Source: Paenibacillus tyrphae (GTDB lineage Bacteria; Bacillota; Bacilli; Paenibacillales; NBRC-103111). Taken from it: a stretch of 64,000 nucleotides of DNA. The stretch lies in the NCBI RefSeq assembly GCF_000722545.1, contig NZ_JNVM01000015.1:151819-215818 (forward strand). The letters run 5' to 3'. A program made the position numbers and the translations under genes. The stretch's first letter is position 1; the number at the start of each line of letters is the position of its first letter. Shown piece after piece: positions 34,297 to 42,342 of this stretch. A model generated the notes under the pieces. The model did not search any database, was not told where the DNA came from, and worked only from the letters and a program-made list of their open reading frames with translations.

Positions 34297-35484
34297 TTAC
34301 GCCTCCCGCTCAACCAGCATCGCAACCCCTTGCCCGCCGCCGATGCACAGCGCCGCGAGACCGAGCTTCCCGTCACGCTTGATCAGCTCATGGAGCAGCG
34401 TGACGAGCACGCGGGCACCGCTGGCGCCGATCGGATGACCGAGCGCGATGGCGCCGCCGTTCACGTTCAGCTTTTCCCGCGGCACGCCGAGGTCCCGTCC
34501 GACCGCAAGCGATTGGGCGGCGAACGCTTCGTTCAGCTCCAGCAGGTCGATGTCGTCCATCGACACACCGGTTTTGCCAAGCAGCTTGCGGACCGCATCC
34601 ACAGGACCGAGTCCCATGACCGAAGGGTCCAAAGCCGCATGCGCATAGCCTCTGATCCGCGCCAGCGGCTTCAGTCCAAGCTGCCCTGCCCGAGCCGCCG
34701 ACATGACGACCAGCGCCGCGGCTCCGTCGTTGATGCCCGACGCGTTCCCCGCGGTCACGGTGCCGTCCTTGCGGAACGAAGGGCGAAGCTTGCCGAGCGT
34801 CTCGGCCGTCGTACCGTAGCGCGGATGCTCGTCGGTATCGATGACGATCGGATCGCCTTTTCGCTGCGGAATCGACACGGGGACGATTTCGTCCCGAAAA
34901 CGGCCCGATTGGATTGCCTGCTCCGCTTTCTGCTGGCTCCAGGCGGCAAATTCATCCTGCTCTGCACGGGTAAGCTCATACCGGTCCGCGATATTTTCCG
35001 CGGTGATCCCCATATGGATGTCGCACATGGCGCACCACAGTCCGTCGCGGACCATCGAATCGACCAGCTTGCCGTCGCCCATGCGCAGCCCCGAGCGGGC
35101 GCCTTCCAGCAAATACGGCGCTTGGCTCATGTTTTCCATGCCGCCCGCCACGACGATTTCCGCATCGCCCAGCCGCACGCTTTGCGCCGCCAGCATGACA
35201 GCCTTGAGGCCGGAGCCGCATACCTTGTTCACCGTCAGTGCAGGCACCGCATGGGAAAAACCGCTTTTCAGCCACGCCTGGCGCGCTGGATTTTGTCCGA
35301 GTCCCGCCTGCAGCACGTTGCCCATGATTACCTCGTCGACCTGCTCCTCGCTGACGCCAGCCCGCTCCAGCGCGTCTTTGATCACGAGGCTGCCGAGCTC
35401 CGTGGCGGGAATGCCCGACAGCGCCCCTTGAAACCCGCCGATCGCCGTACGGACGGCGCTTACGATCACCGCATCGTTGTTCAT
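34297..35484 (-). CDS. Acetyl-CoA acetyltransferase (thiolase)
   Basis: A 395-residue type II thiolase. The acyl-enzyme cysteine is in VNKVCGSGLKAV (about residue 88). The catalytic histidine is in GGAIALGHPIGASGAR (about 350), and the second cysteine in ALCIGGGQG (about 380). It cleaves acetoacetyl-CoA to two acetyl-CoA. The ATG at 35484 has GGAGGAGG upstream and overlaps no neighbour. It is the last gene of the ketone-body operon, after the CoA-transferase that makes its substrate. Confidence 0.93.
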   Translation of the reverse strand: MNNDAVIVSAVRTAIGGFQGALSGIPATELGSLVIKDALERAGVSEEQVDEVIMGNVLQAGLGQNPARQAWLKSGFSHAVPALTVNKVCGSGLKAVMLAAQSVRLGDAEIVVAGGMENMSQAPYLLEGARSGLRMGDGKLVDSMVRDGLWCAMCDIHMGITAENIADRYELTRAEQDEFAAWSQQKAEQAIQSGRFRDEIVPVSIPQRKGDPIVIDTDEHPRYGTTAETLGKLRPSFRKDGTVTAGNASGINDGAAALVVMSAARAGQLGLKPLARIRGYAHAALDPSVMGLGPVDAVRKLLGKTGVSMDDIDLLELNEAFAAQSLAVGRDLGVPREKLNVNGGAIALGHPIGASGARVLVTLLHELIKRDGKLGLAALCIGGGQGVAMLVEREA

Positions 35485-35524
35485 GTGAACCTCCTCCAAG
35501 CTTTGTTAAACCGGCATTTATAAT

Positions 35525-36184
35525 TCAAGCTCCCAGTTCCTCCGCCAGCCGGGGATCGACCGTAAACGAAGCTTCCGTTTCCGCCCGCACCTCATCCAGT
35601 TCTGCGCCGCCCAGCAATTCGATCAGCACCATCCCTTGAGCGGTAAAGTCGAAGACGGCGAGATCGGTAATGAGCCGATGCACGACGCCTTGGCCGGTCA
35701 GTGGGAGCGTGCATTCCTTTTTCACTTTCGCTTCCCCGTGCTTGTTGACATGCTCCATAATGACGACGATCCGCTTGGCTCCGTTCACCAGATCCATCGC
35801 GCCGCCCATGCCTTTAACCATCTTGCCGGGAATCATCCAGTTGGCCAGATCGCCCCCTTCGGATACTTCCATCCCGCCCAAAATCGCCAGATCGATATGG
35901 CCGCCGCGAATCATCGCGAACGATTCTGCGCTGTCGAAATACGAAGCGCCCGGGATCGCCGTGACCGTTTCTTTCCCGGCATTGATCAAGTCCGGATCTT
36001 CCTCGCCCTGCTTCGGATAAGGTCCGATCCCCAGCAGCCCGTTCTCCGAGTGCAGCATGACGCTCAGCTCGGCCGGAATTTCGTCGGCGACCAGCGTCGG
36101 CATCCCGATGCCCAAATTCACATACATGCCGTCCTGAATTTCCTGTACGGCCCGTTTCACAATTCTGGTTCGGCTATCGCTCAT
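35525..36184 (-). CDS. scoB: 3-oxoacid CoA-transferase subunit B
   Basis: A 219-residue beta subunit of the SCOT/AtoAD family. The active-site glutamate lies in MLHSENGLLGIGPYP (about residue 46). It also shows GMYVNLGIGMPTLVAD and GGMEVSEGGDLANWMIPGK, typical of the family. With subunit A it moves CoA from succinyl-CoA or acetyl-CoA to acetoacetate. It starts 17 bases after the A subunit gene with AAGAGGAGG. Confidence 0.93.
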   Translation of the reverse strand: MSDSRTRIVKRAVQEIQDGMYVNLGIGMPTLVADEIPAELSVMLHSENGLLGIGPYPKQGEEDPDLINAGKETVTAIPGASYFDSAESFAMIRGGHIDLAILGGMEVSEGGDLANWMIPGKMVKGMGGAMDLVNGAKRIVVIMEHVNKHGEAKVKKECTLPLTGQGVVHRLITDLAVFDFTAQGMVLIELLGGAELDEVRAETEASFTVDPRLAEELGA

Positions 36185-36200
36185 GTGAACCCCTCCTCTT

Positions 36201-36902
36201 TTACACGCTGCGGACCGTCAACCGCTCGATCCGTTTCTCGTAGCTTCCGCCCTGTACGACACGCTGCACGTAAATGCCCGGCGTATGAATCTCATCCGGG
36301 TCCAGCTCCCCGACGCCGACGATCTCTTCCGCTTCCGCAATCGTAATTTTGCCCGCCGCTGCGGCCATCGGATTGAAGTTGCGCGACGTCTTGCGGAAGA
36401 CGAGATTCCCCATCGGATCGGCCTTCCAAGCTTTGACCAGGGCAAAATCCCCGACAATCGCCCGCTCCAGCAGGTACGTCCGCCCGTCGAACGTCTTGTG
36501 CTCCTTGCCTTCCGCAACCGGAGTCCCGACGCCGGTCGCCGTGTAAAAGCCGGGAATCCCCGCGCCGCCTGCCCGAATCCGTTCCGCGAGCGAGCCCTGC
36601 GGCACCAGCTCGACCTCCAGCTCGCCGCTCAAGAACTGCTTCTCGAACGTTTTGTTCTCCCCCACGTAGGAAGACACCATTTTCTTGATTTGCCGGTTTG
36701 CGAGCAGCAGCCCCAATCCCCAGTCGTCGACGCCGCAGTTATTGCTGACGACGGTCAAATCCTTCGTCCCTTGTTCCCTCAATGCCGCGATCAGATGCTC
36801 CGGAATGCCGCACAGCCCGAAGCCGCCGACGATCAGCACGGCTCCGTCCTGAATATCCCGTACGGCTTCCGCCATGGAGCCCATCACTTTACTTGTGCCC
36901 AT
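36201..36902 (-). CDS. scoA: 3-oxoacid CoA-transferase subunit A
   Basis: A 233-residue alpha subunit with the CoA-binding glycine loop VGGFGLCGIPEHLI near residues 26-39 and AGGAGIPGFYTATGVGT near 115-131. It pairs with the B subunit encoded next. The family activates acetoacetate to acetoacetyl-CoA. Located between the 3-hydroxybutyrate dehydrogenase and subunit B genes in the order of the pathway. Confidence 0.93.
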   Translation of the reverse strand: MGTSKVMGSMAEAVRDIQDGAVLIVGGFGLCGIPEHLIAALREQGTKDLTVVSNNCGVDDWGLGLLLANRQIKKMVSSYVGENKTFEKQFLSGELEVELVPQGSLAERIRAGGAGIPGFYTATGVGTPVAEGKEHKTFDGRTYLLERAIVGDFALVKAWKADPMGNLVFRKTSRNFNPMAAAAGKITIAEAEEIVGVGELDPDEIHTPGIYVQRVVQGGSYEKRIERLTVRSV

Positions 36903-36924
36903 GCCCTCTCCTCCTCCGAATGGT

Positions 36925-37710
36925 TTATTGCGCGGTGTAACCTCCGTCGATCAGCAGCGATGCCCCGGTGACGCCCTTCATTTTGTCGCTAGCGATCAGC
37001 ATGGCGAATTCGGCGATTTCTTCAACCGACAGCAGCCGCTTTTGCGGGACGAGCGGGTAAATGACCTCTTCCAGCACCCGCTCCAGCGGCACCTGACGGG
37101 TTTTCGCCAGATCGTTCAGCTGGCCGCGAACAAGCGGCGTGTCGACGTAGCCCGGACACAGCGCATTGACGGTAATGCCGTGTGCCGCCCCTTCCAGGGC
37201 TGCGACCTTCGTGAGGCCGATCAGCCCGTGCTTCGCGCTGTTATAGGCGGCTTTGCCCGCGAAGCCGATCACTCCGTTAATCGAAGCCATGTTGATGATG
37301 CGGCCCCAGCCCTGCTCTTTCATGATCGGAAACACGTGCTTGATCCCGATAAAAGCGCCGGTCAGCATCACCTTCAGCATGAAATCGAACTTCTCTACCG
37401 GAAAATCCTCGATCGGCGCGACATGCTGCAGGCCCGCATTGTTGACCAGAATATCCAGTCTCCCGTAAGCCCCGCGGGCCGCTTCGACCGCAGCGGCAAA
37501 ATCGCTCTCCCGCGTCACATCGAGGCTTACACCCATCGCTTCATAGCCCGCGCTGCGCAGCTCTTCCGCCGCGCTTTCCGCTTTGTCCCCGTGCATGTCG
37601 GAGACGACCACGCGGGCCCCTTCCTTCGCAAAGGTGCGGGCTATTTCCAGGCCGATGCCGCTGGCGGCTCCCGTAATTAACGCGACTTTATTCGTTAAAA
37701 AATTTCCCAT
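36925..37710 (-). CDS. 3-hydroxybutyrate dehydrogenase
   Basis: A 261-residue short-chain dehydrogenase. The NAD-binding TGAASGIGLEIA is near residues 14-25, NNAG near 92, and the catalytic serine and Y-x-x-x-K appear as NMASINGVIG and AAYNSAKHGLIGL (about 155-165). The sequence QLNDLAKTRQVPLERVLEEV is of the kind seen in D-3-hydroxybutyrate dehydrogenases. It oxidises 3-hydroxybutyrate to acetoacetate for the CoA-transferase. It follows the GntP permease by 25 bases. Confidence 0.9.
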   Translation of the reverse strand: MGNFLTNKVALITGAASGIGLEIARTFAKEGARVVVSDMHGDKAESAAEELRSAGYEAMGVSLDVTRESDFAAAVEAARGAYGRLDILVNNAGLQHVAPIEDFPVEKFDFMLKVMLTGAFIGIKHVFPIMKEQGWGRIINMASINGVIGFAGKAAYNSAKHGLIGLTKVAALEGAAHGITVNALCPGYVDTPLVRGQLNDLAKTRQVPLERVLEEVIYPLVPQKRLLSVEEIAEFAMLIASDKMKGVTGASLLIDGGYTAQ

Positions 37711-37735
37711 AGTCCATCCCTCCGCTGGGTAATTA

Positions 37736-39115
37736 TTAAATGAATGAGAAGATCACAGCCAAAATCAGCACGGTCAACGTCTTCAGCACAGTAACAGCAA
37801 AAATGTCCTTATACGATTGGCGATGCGTCAAGCCGGTAATCGCCAGCAGCGTGATCACCGCGCCGTTATGAGGCAGCGTATCCATGCCCCCGGAGGCCAT
37901 GGAAGCGATCCGGTGCAGCAGTTCCGGGCTGATGCCTGCCGCTTGAGCCGTGGCCATGTACGTTTTGCCCATCACTTCGAGCGCAATGGACAATCCGCCG
38001 GAGGCCGAGCCGGTCACGCCTGCGAGGATGTTCACCGATACCGCTTCGGAGATGAGCGGCTGCGAGCTTAGGCCCATAATCCAGTTTTGAATCAATTTAA
38101 AGCCGGGCAGCGTCTTGACCACGTTCCCGAAACCGACCTCCGAGGCGGTGTTGAAAATCGCCAGCAGCGACCCCATCGCCGCCGCCGTCAGTCCGGCCGC
38201 CAGCTTGCTCTGCACATGGCGAATATTAATGCACAAGGCACTGACGATCCCGATGCATAGCGCGATAATGAGCGCCCAAGATGATGCAACCGTTTTCACA
38301 TTGGCGATATTAAACGATTTTAGCAGCTCCGCATTATACCAGGTCGTTACGTCCAAAAAGCCGCGGCTGAGCAAATAGTTGAAGACGAGCACGAGCAGCA
38401 GCGGCAGCACGGAGATCCACAGGCTCGGATACGTCTGATTTTCCAGCAGCTCCGGCTCGTTCTTATGATCCGTTCCATAACCTTCCCCGGCGGCTTCGGC
38501 CTGCTTGCGCCGGCGTTCCAGCCACCAGAGTCCTCCGAAAAATACCATCAGACTGCCGGCGATTCCGACGATCGGCGCGGCATAAGCGTCCGTCCCGAAA
38601 TAGCTGGTCGGGATAATATTTTGAATTTGCGGCGTGCCCGGCAGCGCATCCATCGTAAACGTAAAGGCGCCAAGCGCGATCGTCCCCGGAATTAACCGTT
38701 TCGGCACGTTCGCTTCCCGGAAAATCGCCACGGCAAACGGATACACCGCAAACGCCACCACGAACAACGATACGCCGCCGTACGTCAGCACCGCACAGGC
38801 CAGGATAACGGACAGAATCGCCCGCTTCGAGCCGAGCGCCCGCACGATGGACTGCGCAATGGAAGCCGCCGCCCCGCTCATTTCCATCACTTTACCGAAA
38901 ATAGCCCCCAACAGGAAAATGGGGAAAAAGTTTTTTACATAGTTGGCCGCGTTCGTCATATACGTTTCCGTATAGCTGGGCATGAGCGCATTGCCCGAGA
39001 TGACGACGGCCAGTAAGGTGAAAATCGGAGCAAATACAATGACCGGATAGCCCCGGTAAGCAAAAAACATGAGCAATCCCAAAGCGAACACAATGGCCAG
39101 AACTTCGATGATCAT
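37736..39115 (-). CDS. GntP family permease, probably for 3-hydroxybutyrate
   Basis: A 459-residue inner-membrane transporter with about twelve hydrophobic segments, of the GntP/gluconate symporter superfamily (GYPVIVFAPIFTLLAVVISG near the start; ASGGLSIALEVMGKTYM and SMASGGMDTLPHNGAVITLL near the end). Members with the MASGGMDTLPHNG motif are found with ketone-body genes and carry hydroxy acids. First gene of the operon, so it supplies 3-hydroxybutyrate or acetoacetate. A cre-like site lies 55 bases upstream of the ATG. Confidence 0.88.
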   Translation of the reverse strand: MIIEVLAIVFALGLLMFFAYRGYPVIVFAPIFTLLAVVISGNALMPSYTETYMTNAANYVKNFFPIFLLGAIFGKVMEMSGAAASIAQSIVRALGSKRAILSVILACAVLTYGGVSLFVVAFAVYPFAVAIFREANVPKRLIPGTIALGAFTFTMDALPGTPQIQNIIPTSYFGTDAYAAPIVGIAGSLMVFFGGLWWLERRRKQAEAAGEGYGTDHKNEPELLENQTYPSLWISVLPLLLVLVFNYLLSRGFLDVTTWYNAELLKSFNIANVKTVASSWALIIALCIGIVSALCINIRHVQSKLAAGLTAAAMGSLLAIFNTASEVGFGNVVKTLPGFKLIQNWIMGLSSQPLISEAVSVNILAGVTGSASGGLSIALEVMGKTYMATAQAAGISPELLHRIASMASGGMDTLPHNGAVITLLAITGLTHRQSYKDIFAVTVLKTLTVLILAVIFSFI

Positions 39116-39169
39116 CTCGCGCTTGTCCTCTTTTCTTCTCTAAGATGAATACATTGCAAACCCTTCCAA

Positions 39170-39183
39170 AGATAGCGATTACA
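39170..39183 (-). promoter_or_regulatory. CcpA cre site before the ketone-body operon
   Basis: Minus-strand TGTAATCGCTATCT matches the catabolite-responsive element TGWAANCGNTNWCA at all defined positions but the last. Its place in the 39116-39350 divergent gap suits CcpA repression of the operon when glucose is present. No clear SigA promoter could be fixed in this gap. Confidence 0.6.
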
Positions 39184-39350
39184 AAATCTTGGACCACCGG
39201 GTTGTTGAAGCTGTTTTGTTTTGGAAATTTTGCATCCCGAAATTTGGAAGTTCTCGCGGCTCTTCCAGTTTACAATGAGGATCGTCACGAGGTAAAATTC
39301 ATACATCGAATAACAACGATGCCAAAATATTATAGGTGGAGATGAGTTTT

Positions 39351-40256
39351 TTGGATTTGCGAAACTTAACTTATCTTCTTGAGGTCGCCAAGCTGCAAAA
39401 TTTCACCAAAGCCGCAGAAGCGCTTCATATGACGCAGCCGACGTTAAGCAAGCTGGTCCGGAGCATGGAAGAAGAGCTGGGCGTTACGTTGTTCGACCGT
39501 TCAGGCAAGCAGGTCAAGTTAACCGATGCGGGCAGCGCGGCGATCCAGCAAATCCATCACATCCTTCAAGCGGTGAATGACCTGTACATTACGCTGGACG
39601 ACGTCTCCCAGCTCAAGACCGGAACGCTTACGATCGGACTGCCTCCCGTGATCAGCTCCGTTTTTTTCCCGCGCGTCATCGCGCCGTTTCAGAAGCTGTA
39701 TCCCCGACTCCAATTCGAGATGGTCGAAGAAGGCGCCAAAAACGTCGAGCAGCGGGTCCTGAACGGATCGATCGATCTGGGCGTCGTCATTTCTCCCGAC
39801 GAGGAAGCCGGCTTCGGGACGATGCCTTTTATCCGGCAGCAATTGGCGCTGGTGCTCCACCGGTCGCATCCGCTGGCGGAGCATCCCCCTGTGAAGCTGG
39901 CTGACCTGAGCCGGGAGCCGTTCCTCATGTTCGCCAAAGGCTTCGGCGTCCGCCATCACGTGCTCGAAGCGTGCCACCAGGCCGGATTTCATCCGCTCAT
40001 CGCGCACGAAAGCTCCCAATGGGATTTGCTTGTAGAGATGGTCGCCGCTGAATTGGGTGTCGCCCTGCTGCCCGAAGCAATCTGCTCCAAGGTCGTGAAC
40101 CCGGACGTCCGGGTGCTGCCGATGACGAATCCGGCGATTCCGTGGAATCTCGTCGTCATTTGGAACAAGGAGCGCTACGTTTCCTACGCGATGCGCGAAT
40201 TTCTCCGGTTCGTCGAACAGACCTCCGGCCCGGGTGGCGGTGAGCCCGTTTGTTGA
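39351..40256 (+). CDS. LysR family transcriptional regulator
   Basis: A 301-residue regulator with the N-terminal winged helix (DLRNLTYLLEVAKLQNFTKA then AEALHMTQPTLSKLVRSME) and a LysR substrate-binding domain from about residue 85. The TTG at 39351 is preferred because it gives the family-typical M-D-L-R start and lies nine bases after AGGTGGAG. ATG 39342 would touch that site. It is divergent from the ketone-body operon and is the likely regulator of it; the effector may be 3-hydroxybutyrate or an intermediate. Confidence 0.88.
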   Translation: MDLRNLTYLLEVAKLQNFTKAAEALHMTQPTLSKLVRSMEEELGVTLFDRSGKQVKLTDAGSAAIQQIHHILQAVNDLYITLDDVSQLKTGTLTIGLPPVISSVFFPRVIAPFQKLYPRLQFEMVEEGAKNVEQRVLNGSIDLGVVISPDEEAGFGTMPFIRQQLALVLHRSHPLAEHPPVKLADLSREPFLMFAKGFGVRHHVLEACHQAGFHPLIAHESSQWDLLVEMVAAELGVALLPEAICSKVVNPDVRVLPMTNPAIPWNLVVIWNKERYVSYAMREFLRFVEQTSGPGGGEPVC

Positions 40257-40687
40257 AAAAATTATATGTAGCCTACCTTGTCGTCTTTTTTGGAATCTCC
40301 ATTGGTGCGATTATTATCGGGAGCTACGGGATTAACGATCAGAAAAGCCACATTTATGTATTGCCGGACGGTTATACGGGATGGGTCGAAATCAGATACG
40401 AGCAGGAAGACAGCCCTCCGCTGCCTCGCGAGGGAGCGGAGTATGTCAACCTCATTCCGCGCACGGGGATTTTGAATACGTCGGATTCGCCAACATCGGG
40501 AGAAATGAAATTTTATTATCTCGACGAGCAGGGGAACCGTAAAAGAATTGAGCTTGACATGATCCGCACCCAAGGGATGAGTACAAAAGACGTTCTTACC
40601 TCAAACGGAACCAGGGAAGAACTTTCAGTCAATGTTTTTTTCGTCGGTACGGAACAGCAATGGAATGAGGAGAGAAGCCGCAATTGA
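40250..40687 (+). CDS. Membrane-anchored protein with DUF6843-like domain
   Basis: A 145-residue protein that starts at a TTG inside the end of the LysR gene (overlap 7 bases). It has one N-terminal membrane segment (about residues 7-25, AYLVVFFGISIGAIIIG). The outer domain begins with a proline-glycine rich strand pattern (IYVLPDGYTGWVEIRYEQ) seen in small DUF6843 proteins. Function is unknown. A hairpin with a T tract follows at 40716. Confidence 0.65.
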   Translation: MLKKLYVAYLVVFFGISIGAIIIGSYGINDQKSHIYVLPDGYTGWVEIRYEQEDSPPLPREGAEYVNLIPRTGILNTSDSPTSGEMKFYYLDEQGNRKRIELDMIRTQGMSTKDVLTSNGTREELSVNVFFVGTEQQWNEERSRN

Positions 40688-40715
40688 AGCGTGCTTGCGA
40701 AAAGAAGAAAGATCA

Positions 40716-40740
40716 AGCCCATTTCGGGCTGCTCCTTTTT
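40716..40740 (+). terminator. Probable terminator after the DUF6843-like gene
   Basis: AGCCC-ATTTC-GGGCT, then GCTCC and five T. The 5-bp stem makes it modest. Confidence 0.5.
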
Positions 40741-40770
40741 CCGGAGGACAAGCCAAAGATTCCGTCCGAG

Positions 40771-41478
40771 TTAAATCGGTGCTTTTGTCAATTGAATTAA
40801 TTTGTATAAACAAGATATCCCGCATATTTGGGACTCGATCCTCTTATCTTGGTAAGTACGGATTTTCTCAGCTATCTTCATGAGCATCTGCAGATCCGTA
40901 TGTTCGGCAATGGCGATTGATTGTTTAAATTTTACGGTTTCCTCTGAATAAACGGAGTTTTGAAGCACTTGGATCAACCTGATTTTTAGCAGATGAGCTC
41001 CATCGTAACAACGATAACGGTTTTCAGGGTCTCGATTCACCGTTACATAACCTGCTTGCTCCCAGTAGCGAATCGTCGATTTAGGTACATGAGTCAGCTT
41101 AGATACTTTATTGATGGTGAAGCGTTCCTTTGTATATGGAGATGTATTTTCGTTCAATTGTCGTCGAATATCCTCGATCAGCTTGTCTAATTTCTCTTTG
41201 TCCTCAAATAAAGCGACTTCCTTTTCCCTAATGACCCACAAAACATCATGCGTCTTGTCCTGCCGAAGATAATGAAGCACTTCGGTTGTCACTTCCATCC
41301 CAAATGCTGGGGCCATGGCTTGAATACATGCCAAGTATGTTGCATGCAGGTCCGTATAAATACGATAGCCATTGACGGATCGTTCTGCTGGAGGAATGAG
41401 GCCTTTGGCCTCGTAATTCCGTAAGGTGCTGGCGCTAATCATGAATGTGGCCGCCATTTTTTTGGGACGCATAGTCAA
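40771..41478 (-). CDS. Regulator with two MerR-type DNA-binding domains
   Basis: A 235-residue protein with two separate MerR winged helices. The first, at residues 8-45, reads MAATFMISASTLRNYEAKGL then IPPAERSVNGYRIYTD. A charged coiled-coil-like helix (about 80-110, REKEVALFEDKEKLDKLIED) follows. The second winged helix, at about 118-160, reads FTINKVSKLTHVPKSTIRYW, then EQAGYVTVNRDPENRYRCYD. Normal MerR proteins have one such domain and act as dimers, so this single chain could bind DNA as a pseudo-dimer. It lacks cysteine ligands at the usual metal sites. GC content is lower than in neighbouring genes. The likely start is TTG 41478, with ATG 41472 also possible. It is divergent from the 163-residue gene. 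Confidence 0.8.
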   Translation of the reverse strand: MTMRPKKMAATFMISASTLRNYEAKGLIPPAERSVNGYRIYTDLHATYLACIQAMAPAFGMEVTTEVLHYLRQDKTHDVLWVIREKEVALFEDKEKLDKLIEDIRRQLNENTSPYTKERFTINKVSKLTHVPKSTIRYWEQAGYVTVNRDPENRYRCYDGAHLLKIRLIQVLQNSVYSEETVKFKQSIAIAEHTDLQMLMKIAEKIRTYQDKRIESQICGISCLYKLIQLTKAPI

Positions 41479-41563
41479 CTCGCGATCTCTCCCTAAAAAA
41501 TCAGGATTAAAGTTAGTTATAAGATTTTCTGGAATTACATTTGATTTTCCTTCTCATTTTGCG

Positions 41564-41602
41564 TTAAACCTTTCAATTGGCTTGTATGTTATAGAATGAA
41601 AG
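41564..41602 (+). promoter_or_regulatory. Long-spacer promoter candidate with inverted repeat
   Basis: TTAAAC (41564-41569) and TATAGA (41590-41595) are 20 bases apart, longer than normal and typical of MerR-activated promoters. CTTTCA (41570-41575) and TGAAAG (41597-41602) form an inverted repeat around the spacer. The double-MerR protein encoded divergently may act here. Confidence 0.45.
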
Positions 41603-41631
41603 TAGATTTGAGAAAAGAGGTGTATTAAATT

Positions 41632-42123
41632 ATGATGAGTAAACAATTTCCAACCTACCATTGTGACATGACGATCGAAGAAATCGGGGCGGAAGGCAAC
41701 CGATACATTGCATCTGAATGGAGGGCCTTATACGAGTCGATGTATGTACAATTGACGGCTGCTTTTCTTGAAATCGAGGATGCCGCGTATGGTCTTTTCT
41801 TGGATCAATTGATGCCGGTTGTATTTGAGAGGATGGAAGAGGCTGGATTCGAAGTAACGGAGACCCTTGAAGAGGACGATTTTGTCATCGGCAAAAACTT
41901 GATTTTTCGAAACTCACTTGAAAAATGGGGACCGGAAGACAACAGATCGCGTGTATTCTGGAACGTTGTCCGAAATAAGCAAGGTCAACCGCTTGGAACC
42001 TTATTGACAGATATTCCCCACTCTCATTTGAAGTTTGATATCCCTTCAGCACCGGTGTTTTACACGATACGGGAGAGCGTCAAGGAGCAGATCATTCAAG
42101 GGATTCGGCAACTTAAGGAGTAG
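41632..42123 (+). CDS. Unknown protein, 163 residues, divergent from the double-MerR gene
   Basis: A soluble acidic protein without signal peptide or membrane segment, starting at ATG-ATG behind AAGAGGTG. Two halves can be seen: a helical, E/A/M-rich N-terminal part (residues 15-85) and a C-terminal part with beta-like strands (RVFWNVVRNKQGQPLGTLLT). A small-ligand or effector role controlled by the MerR-like protein is possible but only suggested by position. No family was recognised. GC content is as low as in the regulator gene, so the two may have been acquired together. Confidence 0.65.
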   Translation: MMSKQFPTYHCDMTIEEIGAEGNRYIASEWRALYESMYVQLTAAFLEIEDAAYGLFLDQLMPVVFERMEEAGFEVTETLEEDDFVIGKNLIFRNSLEKWGPEDNRSRVFWNVVRNKQGQPLGTLLTDIPHSHLKFDIPSAPVFYTIRESVKEQIIQGIRQLKE

Positions 42124-42207
42124 TGGGAGGGAAGAAATTTAAAGATCAACATGGTTCATGTGGAGTTTCGATAAACAATGAAATTAAACGGAGTACGATA
42201 GTTTAAC

Positions 42208-42257
42208 AATAAGGGGCTTCACATATTAGATATGTCTAGTATGCGAAACCCCTTATT
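42208..42257 (+). terminator. Long-stem terminator after the 163-residue gene
   Basis: AATAAGGGG-C-TTC-A-CATA ... TATG-C-GAA-A-CCCCTTATT, a 16-bp stem with three symmetric mismatches, followed by TTAATATAGCTTTTT. It may serve both strands. The opposing surface protein gene ends at 42343. Confidence 0.7.
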
Positions 42258-42342
42258 TAATATAGCTTTTTAACTAACAGGGACTTGATCTTTCACTTAT
42301 AAAGCAACTAATTTTCGACGTCGGCTGCTGCGTCAGGATGAA

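Noticed and set aside
39116..39350. A sigma-54 promoter before the GntP operon
   Set aside because: The best GG...GC pair has 8 bases between instead of 10, and no sigma-54 activator gene is nearby.
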